A program made the translations under genes and the position numbers. From Candolleomyces eurysporus (lineage: Eukaryota > Basidiomycota > Agaricomycetes > Agaricales > Psathyrellaceae), in contig JANBPK010001212.1 in NCBI GenBank assembly GCA_027579435.1, positions 22,730-86,729 of the forward strand: a DNA stretch of 64,000 bases, given 5' to 3'. Of the stretch, positions 10,979 to 21,638 are shown piece by piece (position 1 is the first letter of the stretch; the number at the start of each line of letters is the position of its first letter). The notes beneath the pieces are model-generated. The model ran no database searches. It saw only the letters and a list, made by a program, of their open reading frames with translations, and had not been told where the DNA came from.

Positions 10979-12620
10979 ATGGCTCGACCTGGGCAGAGCT
11001 ATATTCATCTCTTCTCCACGAATTCTGCCCCAATCTTTGCGGAAATCACCTCAGTGAAGCAAGGTATCGCCCGCCTCAATACCAAGATCTCGAAGCTGAA
11101 AGCGCAGCTGCAAGCACTCGAGACCGACCTTCTGCGGCACCAAGGGGCGCTATNCCCCCTTGCGCCGAGTTCCAGTTGAGGTGCTTGGAAAATTTTTCCT
11201 CTATTCACTTCCATCCGTCTTGGATTATAAAGACAGATGTCAACTCGTGGACTTTCTACAAGTTTGCAGGCGGTGGCGGGAAGCAGCACTTTGTACCCAC
11301 CGTCTGTGGAGTGGAATTCAAGTTAGCGACCGCTATCAAATGTCGTTTGGGAAAGTAGTGCAGTGGCTTGAACGGTCATACAACATTCCGAAGACCCTCG
11401 ACTTCAATCATACACGTTGTAATCATAGCAGATGCGCCATGACGCTAGCAAGATTGTTGGAAGAGGGTCCAATCTTGGAGAACTTATCACTTCGATTTCC
11501 AAAAGCTGAATGCCTCGGGAATCTATTCGAAGAAATGAAACAAATTCGTTCTTCCAATAATTCATCGAAGTCGGCAAACCGTCCTTGGAACTCCATCGCG
11601 ACCCTCACCTTGACTTTTCAGCACCAATATACCTTTCCAAAAAGCGCCACGAAAATCGTGTTCCCGCATCTACCATCCAGTATAAAATCGTTTCACTTCA
11701 ACCTTCCGTCCAGATGGGAACTCGATGAAGACGAACTCGTTGAATTGGAACCTTCCTTCACGCCCCTTATACCTCCGTATTTGACCCGCCGTCTGACATC
11801 TCTATCCTTCTCCTGCGACTGGAGCGAAGTAATAATGCACGATTTATTGCGTCACTGCTGCCAAGGCGTCGAATCCTTAACGCTGGACCTCTTTGCAGAA
11901 GACTTTTTCGGCGACCCTTATGCTCCCGCGTTCCTCGACCTAACTCGCTCGAAGTTTCGCCTCCCGAGGCTACACACTCTAACCCTTCAAAAGGCCATAC
12001 CTAATGCCCTGAACATTCTCGAAGTCCTTCACGCTCCGGACCTCGTGTCCCTCGCCATTCAACTTGAGCCCAAATCTTCCAATGAGATCGAAGCCGAAGG
12101 TTTGCCGCCCAAAATTTTATACTTCATTATCGAGTCCCAACGTCAGAATGCCCTTCGCTCCCTCAAGATCAGCGAGGGCTCCTTCAACGCTCGGGAAATG
12201 GCAGAGCTTCTGTGCAATCTTCCTAGCCTATCACACTTAAGCCTGGATAACGTCCAGTTTGACGACGTTCGGGGGCCATTTGGGAAGCTCGCGGACAAGG
12301 ATGGAAGCCATCATCTCCCTAAACTCGAGGTCCTCGAGCTTCGCCGTCTCTCTCCTAATTTTGATTTCGAGGCCCTCAGCGAATTCATGTTGTGCCGTCG
12401 ACAAAGCGACTACGCCTCTCGTCATGGGTACACGTTCGATCGACCAGACACCCTCAAGGAGGTGACCGTCACATTTCGGAAGACAACGCAGTTGAAGGAG
12501 CACAAGTATGACGATGATGCAGCTATCAATGCCCTCCGACGGTCATGTGGGATGATGGTTACAGTGGGCCCGAGAGAGTACGATGAAGATTGTGAGGTAT
12601 GTAGTCTTGTCTATTATTAA
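10979..12620 (+). CDS. F-box/LRR-like protein with N-terminal coiled coil, interrupted by N11154
   Basis: ATG 10979 opens MARPGQSYIHLF.., followed by a heptad-like helix (SVKQGIARLNTKISKLKAQ then LQALETDLLRHQGAL). An N at 11154 before five C shifts the frame. The F-box continues as RRVPVEVLGKFFL..QVCRRWREAALCTHRLWSGIQ. The layout helix - PVEVL - CRRWREAAL matches the neighbour at 12968, which supports 10979 rather than the later ATG at 11160 as the start. The body has leucine-rich segments (LENLSLRFPKAE, LTSLSFSCDW, VESLTLDLFAED, LPSLSHLSLDNVQF). Joined length is about 546 aa, ending CEVCSLVYY. It is probably an SCF substrate adaptor; the substrate is unknown. Confidence 0.78.
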
Positions 12621-12967
12621 TGTTTCCTCTTTCTTACCTTTCCACGCTAAAGGCGAATGTTTCGCCTTGACCGGAATGACAGCATTTATTGGGCCATCAA
12701 GTCCCATGATGCTTACCCGTGAGGCACATGCAAATTGATTGGACCTTGTGTTCAAAAATTAGACCTCTCCTGTAAAATTTTCTGCTATTGCGATTGAGGT
12801 TGTGGTTTATCTCATAATTTTATCTTGAAAGTGGTGGGCCGCCTCCGAGTCGAGCCTGGTTTCGGCAATCAAACCGCACTCCGGCCCGGCCATCAACGAA
12901 TCTGCAAAACTCGAGAGCCACTGCCAGCGGCTTTGCCACGGCTTCTTCCCATCTCTCTCTCTGTAGC
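12621..12967. other. Intergenic
   Basis: About 350 bp between two same-strand F-box genes. It should hold the terminator of the first and the promoter of the second. A CT-rich tract (CCCATCTCTCTCTCTGTAGC) ends immediately before ATG 12968, as in many fungal promoters. Nothing else is seen. Confidence 0.5.
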
Positions 12968-14584
12968 ATGGTTCGTCACCGGGACCTCGCTCATCTGCTC
13001 TCGAGTAACACCGTTCCGAAACCTCTGGAAGTGGTTTCGATTCAACTCGGAATTGAGAGTATCACCACCAAAATTTTGCAAATACAGTCGCAGCTCTCGG
13101 AGCTCGAAGAGGAGCTCCGAGCACACCGCGCTGTCCTCTCTCCAGTGCGCAAGCTTCCATTGGAGATATTAGGGGAGATATTTGGCCTCGTAGTCGATCC
13201 ACCTTTGGACAGGGATGGGAGAAGCCAACTATTGGACCTATGCCTCGTTTGCAAGACCTGGCGCGACGCAGCCGTCCTGACACATCGGCTATGGAGCAGG
13301 GTCAGCACTGTGGAATATCCGATGCCGTTCAAGAAAATAACGGACTGGCTGAGTCGCTCGGGAAGCATCCCAAGGTCATTTGAGGTTATCGCAGATGGCC
13401 GCAATGACTGCACGGACGTTCTCTCAGCATGCAAATATACGACCGTCGCCCTGGCCAAGATGTTGACTGATGGGCCTAACCTAGACCATCTATCGCTCGA
13501 CTACTCGGGCCCTCAATACTTCAGGAATCTGGTCGAAGCTTTGCATCTTTCCAAGGGTTTCTCCGAATCGAGGACCCGCCCATGGGACACCGTCAGATCC
13601 CTTTCGCTCAAGTTCCGGACATTTTGGAACGAACCACCCAATCCATCGGCTTCCTCCTTCCTCCATATCCCTTCCAGCGTTACGTCGTTTCACCTCCATC
13701 TTCCGCCACTTGGAGCCGAAGGAATACCTAGATCAATGGCCACCACCCCCTTGCATTTGCCTCCCGACCTCCTCCAACGCCTGACATCCCTTACGATCCA
13801 TTGTGATTGGGATGGACTTCAGGTGTCTACGGCGTTGATGCACTGCCAGAATGTCGAGGAGCTAACCCTCAGTTTCGATGGCTTAGTGCAGTTCACCGAC
13901 CTCAACAATCCTTCCTCCGGCAGTTTCTCTCGTTCCGAGATCGTTCTTCCAAAGCTGCGAACCCTACGCTTTCGGAGCCTCTCTCCACACAATCTTGACG
14001 TCTTCTCATTCCTCACAGCTCCTGTCCTCAACGCTCTCGATATCCATTTTTCAATCGAAGATGCCGAAGATCGTCTCGATTCGGGCCAGTTCGATTTCAC
14101 GCAAAATATTCATGAATTTATCAAGAAGCGCTCGAAGTGCGAAGATACCTTCCGCTCTCTTAGCATCCGTTCCGCATATTCTACAGCCTGGGAACTGATT
14201 CAGCTCGTTGAAGGCCTCCCCTCCATCACCAACCTCACATTCGCCGATATCGATTATGCGGATGACGACAGCATTCTCTTTTATTACAACAGGCCAACGG
14301 GCTTACCTCGGCTTGAAACACTTGAGCTGCTTGACGTCTCCCGTCCGGATTTCTTCTTCCAGGGCTTGATAAACTTCGTCAAGTCTCGACAGCCGCCCCC
14401 TTCGAAGGATGGGAGGACTGCCTGTGATCAGCCGCCGGATAGCCTGAAACAGCTGGTGTTGACATACCGGCCTGAGGCTCACGTTTTGGAGCATGGCCAT
14501 GATGTTTCTGAAAACGTTGAGAGGCTTAGAAGGGTTTATGGGGTGTCGGTTGACATCGGACCTCTTTCGTTTTCTAACGCGTAG
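12968..14584 (+). CDS. F-box/LRR-like protein with N-terminal coiled coil
   Basis: An uninterrupted single-exon frame of 538 aa. Residues 20-55 form a probable coiled coil (VSIQLGIESITTKILQIQSQ then LSELEEELRAHRAVL). It runs straight into an F-box at about 57-108: RKLPLEILGEIFGLV..LLDLCLVCKTWRDAAVLTHRLWSRV. The remainder carries irregular leucine-rich repeats (LDHLSLDYSG, VEELTLSFDGL, LPKLRTLRFRSL, LETLELLDVS). It is clearly paralogous to the gene at 10979 and the fragment at 10112, so this is a small local F-box family distinct from the larger array further right. Inferred role: substrate recognition for an SCF ubiquitin ligase. This is the cleanest of the three, with no ambiguous base. Confidence 0.88.
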   Translation: MVRHRDLAHLLSSNTVPKPLEVVSIQLGIESITTKILQIQSQLSELEEELRAHRAVLSPVRKLPLEILGEIFGLVVDPPLDRDGRSQLLDLCLVCKTWRDAAVLTHRLWSRVSTVEYPMPFKKITDWLSRSGSIPRSFEVIADGRNDCTDVLSACKYTTVALAKMLTDGPNLDHLSLDYSGPQYFRNLVEALHLSKGFSESRTRPWDTVRSLSLKFRTFWNEPPNPSASSFLHIPSSVTSFHLHLPPLGAEGIPRSMATTPLHLPPDLLQRLTSLTIHCDWDGLQVSTALMHCQNVEELTLSFDGLVQFTDLNNPSSGSFSRSEIVLPKLRTLRFRSLSPHNLDVFSFLTAPVLNALDIHFSIEDAEDRLDSGQFDFTQNIHEFIKKRSKCEDTFRSLSIRSAYSTAWELIQLVEGLPSITNLTFADIDYADDDSILFYYNRPTGLPRLETLELLDVSRPDFFFQGLINFVKSRQPPPSKDGRTACDQPPDSLKQLVLTYRPEAHVLEHGHDVSENVERLRRVYGVSVDIGPLSFSNA

Positions 14585-15153
14585 ATAATTTATTTTGTCT
14601 ACTCTTATCGCATTCCAAGTAGAACATAATGCTGTTTTTAGAAACAAAAAATAAACTCACTGCGACGATTTCTGCCTGATAACTTATTATTTTACTCGGG
14701 TAACTTAGACTACATCATTGGCCAAGTTTTCCCTCTTGGAGGCACCAACCGTACCCTTGATCTTCATGCCTGGAATGCCTCCGTCAACTCATGCGTCGTA
14801 ACCTTTGCCCTCCTCTGCGTAGAGTCGTCTGTCAAACTCGTTGCGAGAGACAACTCGCCCTTCACTCACGTTGCAGATGACCCGGTACTCTTCACATTTG
14901 CTAGTCCACAGATCCTCGAACCTTGTTATCTTCCTTTGAATAATAAAGTCTGGATTCAGCGACTGTCCGATCGCAATTTCGCTAAGATGGGAGGAACTAG
15001 CCCGGAGCTCAATATCTGTAAATATCTCTGGATTGCCGTCGTTGTCAGTGCAGGTCGAGCTAAATCATTATGTCTGCTTCCCAAAACTAATCGATTAATC
15101 AGGACCTCAAGCAAAAACCTTCAATTGCAAATTGAACTACCGGGCTGAGTCTA
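14585..15153. other. Intergenic between convergent genes
   Basis: About 570 bp between the stop of the plus-strand F-box gene and the stop of the minus-strand MYND gene. AT-rich 3'-end sequence is visible near 14585-14690. The short plus-strand ORF at 14936-15148 has no recognisable feature. Confidence 0.5.
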
Positions 15154-16662
15154 CTACTGTCGCTTCCGCCTTTGATCCTTCGCCTTGTAAGCCTGGAGCG
15201 CCTCTCTCAGTTGCTGCTCATTAATATCACCTCTCCTATGCTTCCCGTTCCACTTCTTCAGGCACTTCATCCAGCCTTCATCCAACTCATTTGCAGGAAC
15301 CAACGCCGACTGCTCCCTATCACCTGGATCTTCCGAGACGGCGTGCCCGACTTCGTCAGTCTTGGGGTAGTTCAGGTATTCTCGATTCTGCAGGTTCTTC
15401 CCTACTACCTCACAAGCCTCCTCGCACCACTTTATAGCGATGGCTTCCTCGATTTCCTCACAAGCGTGCCCTGCAACGCGTTCCATGAAGTTTGTAATGG
15501 CTTCTTCGTCGGTAGGTCGGAATCCATCATGGCTGAACCGAATGGCCTCTTTCAACCCTTCATCACGGAGTACAGAGAACCTCTGCCGCTCATCGTGAAC
15601 CCTTGGTAACACTCCTCGCTTGATCGCTTCTCTAGGCGGGAAATACGCCGGCACGCCGAGGGTTGTAATCCCAGGCCACGACGAAGGGATGTACTTTGCG
15701 TAGTGCGGGAAGGGGACTACGAAGATGGGATGATTGAATACGAACAACCCACAATCAAGAACCACGTCTTGTCCGCCGACGGTGGTGAAGTAAATCCAGT
15801 AGTGGTCGTTGGGATCTTGGCCCTTCTCAAACGCCATACCATGGTTGAGAAAGAGGTACGTAAAGTGGTCCTGGTGCTTCACGTTGGCTTGACCCTTCGC
15901 AATTCCGAAGTCGGCGATCGGCGAGCCGTAGTAGCTAAGTCGAGCACGACGCTTGGCTCCATCTGAGGGATTGACGGTGGACGTCGTTGTATACATCTCT
16001 GCCATGAGGGCAAACAGGACAGAGATGATGGAGGGCAAAAGGAAGTTTTCGGATTGGAATCGACGACGAAGCTTCTGTCGGACTTGGTCTGAAAGAGCTG
16101 TGGGCCACCAATCCTGCGGTGCTGGGCCCATCGTTGGGAACAACATCTCGTCCCCGAGGATGATCAGACGGGATGCAGACCCATCTGGGAGCCTTACAAC
16201 GCTCTCTTCATCCCATGGGTTGGGGGAGTTGACTATTTGGTGCCCAAGAGCGCGATGAGAAGGTTTGAAGGGGTCGTTGCGTTGCAGCTCCATGATAAAA
16301 GCAATGAGAGGGTAGAATGAGCCTAGCTCGATTCTGTCTGTCTCACCTGGGAAGATGTCAATGAGAGTGCTCTTAGTCTCGATCCATGATCGAGTATCCA
16401 ACGTACCGCAGCTGCGCTTGTGTGTCTTCCAGTCTCTTTTCTGGCAGTCAGGGCCGCAGTAAGCGATCTATCACAACGCGACGCAGCTCAGTAATAACCT
16501 GCAAGTTTATTTTGCAAAGACTACACATACCTGGGCACATCCACTGCAGACCTTCAAGCTTTCTGTGCTCGTCCGGCCACAACGTCCACATTTCTTCGCA
16601 TTCTCAAGCGGGAGACAGAGTTCTCGCGCGACGGGAACGTTGATCTCGACAGCAGAGGACAT
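15154..16662 (-). CDS. MYND-type zinc-finger protein
   Basis: complement(join(15154..16467,16531..16662)): two exons, 481 aa, phase 0 at a 63-nt intron. The MYND finger spans residues 25-64: CGRC (25-28), CSGC (39-42), then after the intron YC..DC..DWKTHKRSC. This gives the full C-x2-C...C-x2-C...C-x3-C-x3-W-x3-H-x3-C ligand set. The intron cuts the finger between its second and third Cys pairs. The remaining ~415 residues have no domain I can name; they contain a charged C-terminal tail (EQQLREALQAYKAKDQRRKRQ region). MYND fingers usually mediate protein-protein contacts. There is no SET motif, so a SMYD-type methyltransferase is not supported. A related, decayed copy lies at 17882-18615. 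Confidence 0.87.
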
Positions 16663-16939
16663 GGCTAGGCGAAAAGAAGAAGTCTCAGAGGTTAAAGCGC
16701 ACCATCCCTTATATACGCTGTCTTGTTAAATGAGACATAAGGGATGGTCCGAGACGCGTAACGTCATACGAATGTCCTCAGCATATCGCCACCGACCTGT
16801 CTCCAATACACTAGGCGTATTTTCCATGCGGCGAAACCATGGCTTGAAGCAGGTGCTAATAATTATAATACAAAATTAATTAATACTTTCAAGTGTCCTC
16901 CTTTACCACTCAATATGTTCAGCTTCGCTCTACATTCAA

Positions 16940-17596
16940 TTACATAAAGTTCCCCTTCCTGTTCCTCCCCATTCCCACCCCGGCCCCAGCTCCACCAACA
17001 CTAAACCCCTTAGCTTCAGCTGACCCTCTAGACATGTTAGTATCCGCCCAATTTTCATCCATCTCGCCTCGTTGTTCTCGCCCTTCTTTCAAGATTTTAG
17101 TGACCACGTCGATGTCTTTGTGAGTTCCGAAGACAGTGTCGAGCTGTTGGTTTGATGGTGTGTTGAGGAGGCCTTGAGAGCCTTGGGCGGAGTGAAAGAT
17201 GTTGAACGCTGGTAAATAGGACAAGCGTTAGATTGAGAGAAATTGGTTGGCAGCGAGGATCAAGTGAATACATGAGCGTGAGCGATAATATGAGAATTTG
17301 GGTGGACTTACAATCAACGACTTCCGTCAAAGGAATCGTCGTGTCTGAAAAGGGTGTACAACTTAGTCTTCGTTGTGCCGGAAAGATCTTGTCGAATGCT
17401 TACCTCCAGCTTTCCATTTCTGAAACTAATCGGGCATATACGACGTACGGGAGAGCGAGAAGAAATGATAAGGGAACTCGTGTTGAGAATTTGAAAACAG
17501 ACAGCTCGTACGTACTTCGCTGGGGTCCACAATGACGGTATACTCTTCAGTGGATTGAGAGTCGGGCTTATAGATGACTTTGGTGACAGATCGCAT
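16940..17596 (-). CDS. Rtc3-like SBDS N-terminal domain protein
   Basis: complement(join(16940..17208,17312..17344,17404..17419,17516..17596)): four exons of 269, 33, 16 and 81 nt, 132 aa, all phases consistent. The product begins MRSVTKVIYKPDSQS and contains LTEVVDSFNIFHSAQGSQG followed by a QQLDTVFGTHKD block and VVTKILKEG. That is the pattern of the small fungal proteins related to yeast Rtc3 (YHR087W), which correspond to the N-terminal domain of the ribosome-maturation factor SBDS. Yeast Rtc3 is stress-inducible and linked to RNA metabolism; the role here is by family only. The C-terminus is Gly-rich (GGAGAGVGMGRNRKGNF). The 16-nt exon is needed to keep KWKAGD in frame. Confidence 0.85.
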
Positions 17597-17881
17597 GATG
17601 GATGTCTTTAGTTAAGGGTGCGAGTGCGAGTGTGTGTGCGACACCAGAGGGGAGGATGATTGAAGTAATGCAATGGAATGTTGGCGACATCTTTCGACCA
17701 CCAGAGCCCCTTTATACCTGGAACAATCTCCGTTTGAGAGTGGAACAGCGTCTTTGGATGACGTCAATCTCCGAGTCCTTGATCATTTCAGTCAGGTGAC
17801 GTCAGAGTCGCCAGACGTCACTCGCTCTCGCTGGTCTCGGATCCAAGTAGCTCCAGCAGTGACCATTACGATACTAAGAAC

Positions 17882-18615
17882 CTAAGAATTATACAGCCGC
17901 TCGGCGCGCTCATCGCCTGTTAAAGTGAGCGTCTTGCCCATCCAAGCCTGCATAGCTTCCTCTCTCGTCATCCACGTCGCCTCTTCTCCATAATGATATT
18001 TATACATCTTCGAGCACTCCTGAAACGCCGCTTTCATCGTCTCCAACAATACTTTCTTATTCCTTTCCTTTCCTTCTTCTCCCATTTCCTCATATGCCTC
18101 GAATACAACTCTGCCTGTTCCCTAAACACACCACTCATTGCTTCGCCCGAATCCATGTATCCCAGCTCGTCGACACTAGGTTCGTCGGGATAGCTGAGGT
18201 ATTCTCGTGTTTCGAGGTTGAGTTGCGTGACGCGGAAAGAACCGATACACCATGAGACGGCCATGCTTTGCTCGGGAGGCTTGCATTTCTTGGTTGAGCT
18301 CGAGGCATTATCGAGAAATGCTAAGATCGCTTCGACGTGTTCCTTTCGGAAATGCGTCGGACAGTACTCCGCAACTTCCTTGAGGGATGGATCGCGAAGC
18401 ACCGAAAATTTGGTTCCTCTCGCGTTCTGTATGCTCCACGCTAGGCAACACCTCCAGCTTGTTCTTCCCTGATGAGCTCATCCGGTCGGCGAAATACGCA
18501 GGACACCAAGTCAAGGGTGCCATATCATGCTTCGTATATGGTGGGGTATCCAGTATCTTTCCTTTGTGGAACGCATGAAGCGCGCAATCCAGATAGATAT
18601 CTCGACCAGCTGCGC
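17882..18615 (-). pseudogene. Truncated MYND-gene relative without the zinc finger
   Basis: Minus-strand sequence matches the C-terminal half of the MYND protein: YLDCALHAFHKGKI, then WCPAYFADR (cf. VPAYFPPRE), FSVLRDPSLKEVAEYC (cf. FSVLRDEGLKEAIRFS) and NLETREYLSYP (cf. NLQNREYLNYP). The reading frame must change near 18405 and again near 18050. No finger or N-terminal exons are present: homology stops near 18615, just before the first F-box-array promoter block. It is therefore a 5'-truncated, at least doubly frameshifted copy. The 17597-17881 interval on its other side shows no gene. Confidence 0.75.
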
Positions 18616-18670
18616 TAGTGAATTACAGTCCCTAGCACCAAGAGCGGACCTTGGCTCTGCGGCTTAATCT

Positions 18671-18700
18671 TTTCAGTCGGCACCTGAATACTTGGCGCCC
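18671..18700 (+). promoter_or_regulatory. Array promoter block of copy A1 (CAGTCGG..GGCGCC)
   Basis: TTTCAGTCGG followed by CACCTGAATACTTGGCGCCC, about 80 bp before the start codon. The first GGCGCC is degenerate (GGCACC). The same block precedes most array copies. Confidence 0.5.
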
Positions 18701-18776
18701 GTTGATGATCGCTCATCGATAAGCGCAGATCTCCATCTTCGCCTCGGACAACCGAATCTAAGTCAAAGACAGCACA

Positions 18777-19887
18777 ATGAGCCCAAGTCTCAAAGAAATT
18801 TCCGGCTTCTCAGATCTACCTGAGGATGTTGGCCGGGTGGTTTTCGAGCTCACCGCAGAGCTGGACCAAGAAACCGGCCGCTCTTGCGCCTTGGTATCGA
18901 GGAAGGTCAATGCGTGGTAAGCGCTACGCTCCCATACTCGTATCATCTACCCATTACAACTTTCAAGGATCGAACCCAAGCTCTACCGTACTCTTATCAT
19001 CGAAAGTGCAAAGCAAATGGAGAACCTCTGTCGGATTGTTGAAAATATCATTAATGGCGACTCTACAAAACCTCCCGGCTTCTTTGCCTCCCATGTCAAG
19101 GCGATCGCTTTTGCAAATGATCGTGAGGAGCTTGCTCCGAGTATCCTGTCGATCCTCAAGGCATGCCACAATGTTGAAAGACTGGTACTGTGGTGTATGC
19201 CACTTGAAAGCGATTCGGAGCAGCCGTCACAGGCCGACAGGGATCTGAGGGAGCTTCGCGAATTTCTAGCTTCCCCTGAACTCTCCCCACGCTGGATCTC
19301 CACCGGCAACGACACATTTACCATTGGTGAAGATTATTTCTCCTATCCTATCTTCCAGAATGCAACACATGTGGATTTAATCTGTGAGTGTGGGCTGGAT
19401 ACAGGACGCTGGAACACACTCCGACACCTCCCATTCCTGACGCACCTATCGGTCTTCTGCGACATCTCTATGAAGGAGTGTGATCGATGGGTCCGAGAAA
19501 CCGTAGGACTCGGGCCTATCTCTCTTCGAGTGCTCATTGTTTGGCTTCCCAACTACTATTTCGACAAGATGAACAGAGAGTTCGAAGGGCTCAAGGCTAT
19601 TCACGATGGGAACGTTGACAGTCGAGCGGTTGTGGCGTGTATGGAAAATCCCCTGCGAGCGTGCGGCTTGCATCCGATTCTGCGCTCCTACCAGGACACA
19701 GTCAGAGACTTTGCGGGTGTCTCAGTTGGAAAAGACTTCTGGAATCTTGCTGAAGAGTTCATCGAGGAACGGCGTCGTCGGAGAGAAGTGCAGGTGAGTT
19801 TGAGTTTCGTTGTCTTGCACTTTACTAATTGAACGCACCGCGATCAAGATCACGGATACCCTCCAGGCTAGTAGCTCTAGCACTTGA
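18777..19887 (+). CDS. Array F-box-like protein A1
   Basis: join(18777..18916,18968..19793,19867..19887), 328 aa. Exon 1 gives an F-box-like helix set, FSDLPEDVGRVVFELTAEL then CALVSRKVNAW. Exon 2 continues IEPKLYRTLII and carries the body with ILSILKACHNVERLVLW, SPRWIS, FSYPIFQNATHVDL, CDRWVRET and GKDFWNLAEEFIEER. The last exon encodes only ASSSST, preceded by a GTGAGT donor and CTCCAG acceptor. ATG 18777 is chosen because the aligned ATG (ATGAGCCCAAGTCT) recurs in other copies. This is the first copy of the array and abuts the MYND-gene relic upstream. The F-box assignment is by pattern and moderate in strength. SCF adaptor function is inferred. Confidence 0.78.
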
Positions 19888-20521
19888 CTAGAGAGTAGCT
19901 ATCTTGGAGGACGACTGTCAAACATTGAATCTCAAGCTCAGAGTAAATTCCAAAGGATCTACCCAAGCACCCTGCGATGCTATTAAGGAGCTACCCAAAA
20001 ACTCTCCAGTAAATACACCGAGCGTGTTCAGATTCTTAACATGTAGTTGTTGACAACAAATTCACTCTATTCATGTATCAAACTTTAGTCTACCCAGATT
20101 TTAGACTTACAAACGGTAGCGCGCCCGAAATGTGAACTGTCAGACCGAAATCGGTAGTCGGTGTGCCATTTCACATTAAATGTTCGTTGGATAATTCAGT
20201 AGGATGAAAGCGCGATCAGGGACAGCCCTTTGTTATCTTCCTTGCTTTCTCTCCCCACAACTTGAACTTGACAGCGAAATGTTCTGGTGGGAGTGCGGCT
20301 TGTGCCTTAAAAACCTCATTAGCCCAGATTCTGGTATTGGCTCACGTACTTAGAATTGGACATACTTTGGCTGGACATAGTGTAGATTTTTTTTTACTAC
20401 CGTGGTGCTCCCCTTGTCTTTTTCAGTCGGCGCCTGAACACTTGGTGCCCACAGATCAATCCATAATTGGTAGATATCCATCTTCGCCTCAAACAACCAC
20501 ATCGAAGTCGAAGTCCGCATA
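19888..20521. other. Spacer between A1 and A2
   Basis: Begins with a 3' flank (GAGAGTAGCTATCTTGGAGG) shared with A4 downstream at about 26430. Near 20160 it has GTGTGCCATTTCACATTAAA, a version of the GACGTGCCATTTC promoter motif seen upstream of several copies. From about 20270 it carries the recurring TTCTGGTGGGAGTGC..CTTGAAAACCTCATTAG leader block. No gene is seen. Confidence 0.55.
20421..20450 (+). promoter_or_regulatory. Array promoter block of copy A2
   Basis: TTTCAGTCGGCGCCTGAACA followed by CTTGGTGCCC, 72 bp upstream of ATG 20522. The first GGCGCC is intact and the second is GGTGCC. Confidence 0.5.
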
Positions 20522-21638
20522 ATGTGCCCAAGTCTCGAAGCAAGTCTCCGCTTCTCAGATTTACCTGAGGATGTCGGGCGACTGGTCTTCGAGCTCACCG
20601 CAGAGTTGGACCAAGAAACCGGCCGCTCTTGCGCTTTGGTATCGAGGAAGGTCAATACCTGGTGAGTGCTACGCTCGCATACTCAGCTTATCTACTCATT
20701 GCATCTCTCAAGGGTGGAGCCTATTCTCTATCGCACTCTTATCATCCAATATCCAGGGCAACTAGAGAAGCTCTGTGGGATTGTTGAAGATATCAATCGT
20801 GCCGACCCGAACTCCACGAAATCGCCAGATTTCTTTGCCTCCCATGTTAAGGCGATTCTTATTACCGAGTCATGTCACACAAATATCCTGTCAATCCTCA
20901 AGGCATGCCACAATGTTGAAACTCTGGCGTTATGGGGTCTATCAAGTGAATACGACTCAGAGGGTCCACCACAGTCCGACAAGGATCTTAGGGACCTTCA
21001 CGATTTTCTTGCTTCCCCTGAACTCTCCCCACGCTGGATCTCCATTGTCAGCGATATTCTTCCAATTAATCAAGTGCGTTTCTCCTATCCCATCTTCCAG
21101 AATGTCACACATGCGGAATTGGTATGGGGGTCGCGCAACGGTGATTCGGATGAAGTGCAATGGAATACACTCCGATACCTCCCTTTCCTGACGCACTTTT
21201 CGGTTTTCTCCTCGCTTCATATTCGAGGGTGTGGCCGATGGGTCCGAGAGACCGTGGACCTCTGCCCTCGCTCTCTTCGAGTGTTTATTCTCTGGATTGA
21301 CCCCGCATCCTTCCTCAGCCATACAAGCGAAGAATTTGAAGGAGTCAAGGGTATTCAAGATGGAGACATTGACAGCCGAGCGGTTGTGGCGTATATGGGA
21401 AATTCTTTGCCAACGCCTTGTGACTTGCATCCAATTCTTCGCTCCTACGATGACAGAGTCAGAGACTGCGCAGGTGTCCCGGTTGGAAAAGATTTCTGGA
21501 CTCTTGCTGAAGAATTCATCGAAGAACGGCTTTGTCAAAGAGAAAAGCAGGTGAGAGCAGGGTCCATTGTCCTGCGTTTCACTAATTGAACGCATCACGG
21601 TCGCATATATCCTCCAGAAAATTGGCTCGGCCGCTTGA
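20522..21638 (+). CDS. Array F-box-like protein A2
   Basis: join(20522..20661,20713..21550,21618..21638), 332 aa. It begins MCPSLEASLRFSDLPEDVGR. Exon 2 opens VEPILYRTLIIQYPGQLEKL. The body has ILSILKACHNVETLALWG, SPRWISIVSDILPINQVRFSYPIFQNVTHAEL and RGCGRWVRETVDLCPRSLRV. The C-terminal block is VGKDFWTLAEEFIEER. The mini-exon reads KIGSAA. The frame is open throughout. Compared with A1 there is a small insertion in the loop after THAEL (WGSRNGDSDEVQWNTL). Confidence 0.8.

Noticed and set aside
11160..11358. ATG 11160 as the start of the F-box gene
   Set aside because: Homology with 12968-14584 and with the 10112 fragment continues upstream across the N at 11154 to ATG 10979.
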